Origin: Chloroflexota bacterium
Lineage (GTDB): Bacteria; Chloroflexota; Anaerolineae; Anaerolineales; UBA4823
DNA length: 6,219 nucleotides
NCBI GenBank assembly: GCA_030636125.1
Contig: DAOVXM010000168.1
Span: 1-6,219, forward strand
Direction of reading: 5' to 3'
Position 1 is the stretch's first letter, and each line of letters starts with the position of its first letter. A program made the translations under genes and the position numbers. Of the stretch, positions 6,036 to 6,219 are shown one piece after another. Under the pieces are notes generated by a model that ran no database searches, was not told the DNA's origin, and saw only the letters and a list, made by a program, of their open reading frames with translations.

Positions 6036-6068
6036 TTTAATGAGAAGATGCGCGATGTCCCCCAAATT

Positions 6069-6219
6069 CTAAATATCTTCAGGTGTACTATACCGCATAA
6101 GTATCCATTGCGTCGTGATACCGAAGATACATAAAACCAGGAATGCTGTAAGTGTGCTTATGGAAGCGAATTGAAAGTTCTGGATGATAATTGTAGCTCC
6201 AATTAAGCTGGATATTATG
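6069..6219 (-). CDS. Membrane protein, possibly an ABC transporter permease, C-terminal end only
   Basis: A minus-strand frame enters at the window edge and gives 49 residues before TAG at 6071-6069. The first half includes LIGATIIIQNFQFAS (5-19). It is followed by a clear hydrophobic helix, about residues 21-41 (from STLTAFLVLC to QWILM), and a short polar tail RYSTPEDI. This arrangement (a Gly followed by a hydrophobic run, a polar link with an aromatic residue, a final helix with a late Gly, and a short cytoplasmic tail) resembles the end of binding-protein-dependent ABC permeases. Too little is present to be sure, and any multi-helix membrane protein could end this way. It points the same way as the alaX operon but is separated from it by 253 bases with a structured repeat, so I would not assume one transcript. 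Confidence 0.55.
   Translation of the reverse strand, partial: IISSLIGATIIIQNFQFASISTLTAFLVLCIFGITTQWILMRYSTPEDI

Noticed and set aside
5979..6038. Rho-independent terminator for the partial permease gene
   Set aside because: The only T-tract (TTTT) is on the plus strand, the wrong direction for that gene, and the spacing between the outer arms is 37 bases.
6014..6040. Tiny ATG-initiated plus-strand frame (MITICVVF)
   Set aside because: Eight codons with no Shine-Dalgarno, lying inside the inverted repeat; nothing supports translation.

Overview
The window looks like an ordinary chromosomal stretch from a bacterium of moderate GC content (roughly mid-40s percent by eye). The best guess is a member of the Chloroflexota, class Anaerolineae or a relative. 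That guess rests on protein style: a secreted phosphodiester-glycosidase/SH3 fusion ending in YLPSVSR, which resembles C-terminal tails I recall on exported Chloroflexota proteins, and a HypE-like AIR-synthase homologue without a nearby hydrogenase. No rRNA, tRNA, CRISPR array, transposase or phage gene is visible.

Layout: bases 1-304 hold the 3' end of a plus-strand GNAT acetyltransferase. A compact 52-base gap with a plausible promoter and a good ribosome binding site leads into two plus-strand genes: a secreted NAGPA-domain protein with a C-terminal bacterial SH3 domain (357-2054) and, two bases after its stop codon, an AIR-synthase/HypE-like protein (2057-3073). The stop codon of the latter overlaps the stop codon of an opposing minus-strand operon. 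Read in its own direction that operon is alaX (5815-5087), a RimJ/RimL-type GNAT acetyltransferase (5090-4524) and a 14-helix DHA2-type MFS exporter (4524-3070). These three genes are joined by ATGA and TAATG start/stop overlaps, so they are almost certainly co-transcribed and translationally coupled. Upstream of alaX lies a 253-base non-coding gap with an inverted repeat and an operator-like palindrome. Beyond it is the 3' end of a further minus-strand membrane protein that runs off the window.

Functionally, the plus-strand pair combines a cell-surface or extracellular carbohydrate-phosphodiester enzyme with a cytoplasmic ATP-binding protein of unknown substrate; their pairing may only reflect co-transcription. 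The minus-strand operon combines tRNA(Ala) proofreading, amine acetylation and efflux. One reading is protection against a toxic amino acid or aminoacyl compound, but this is inference. I do not see strong evidence for an entirely new system. The most worthwhile leads are the coupled alaX-GNAT-MFS operon, the Cys-to-Asp change in the AlaX zinc motif, the HypE-like protein without the HypE cysteine tail, and the structured gap upstream of alaX.
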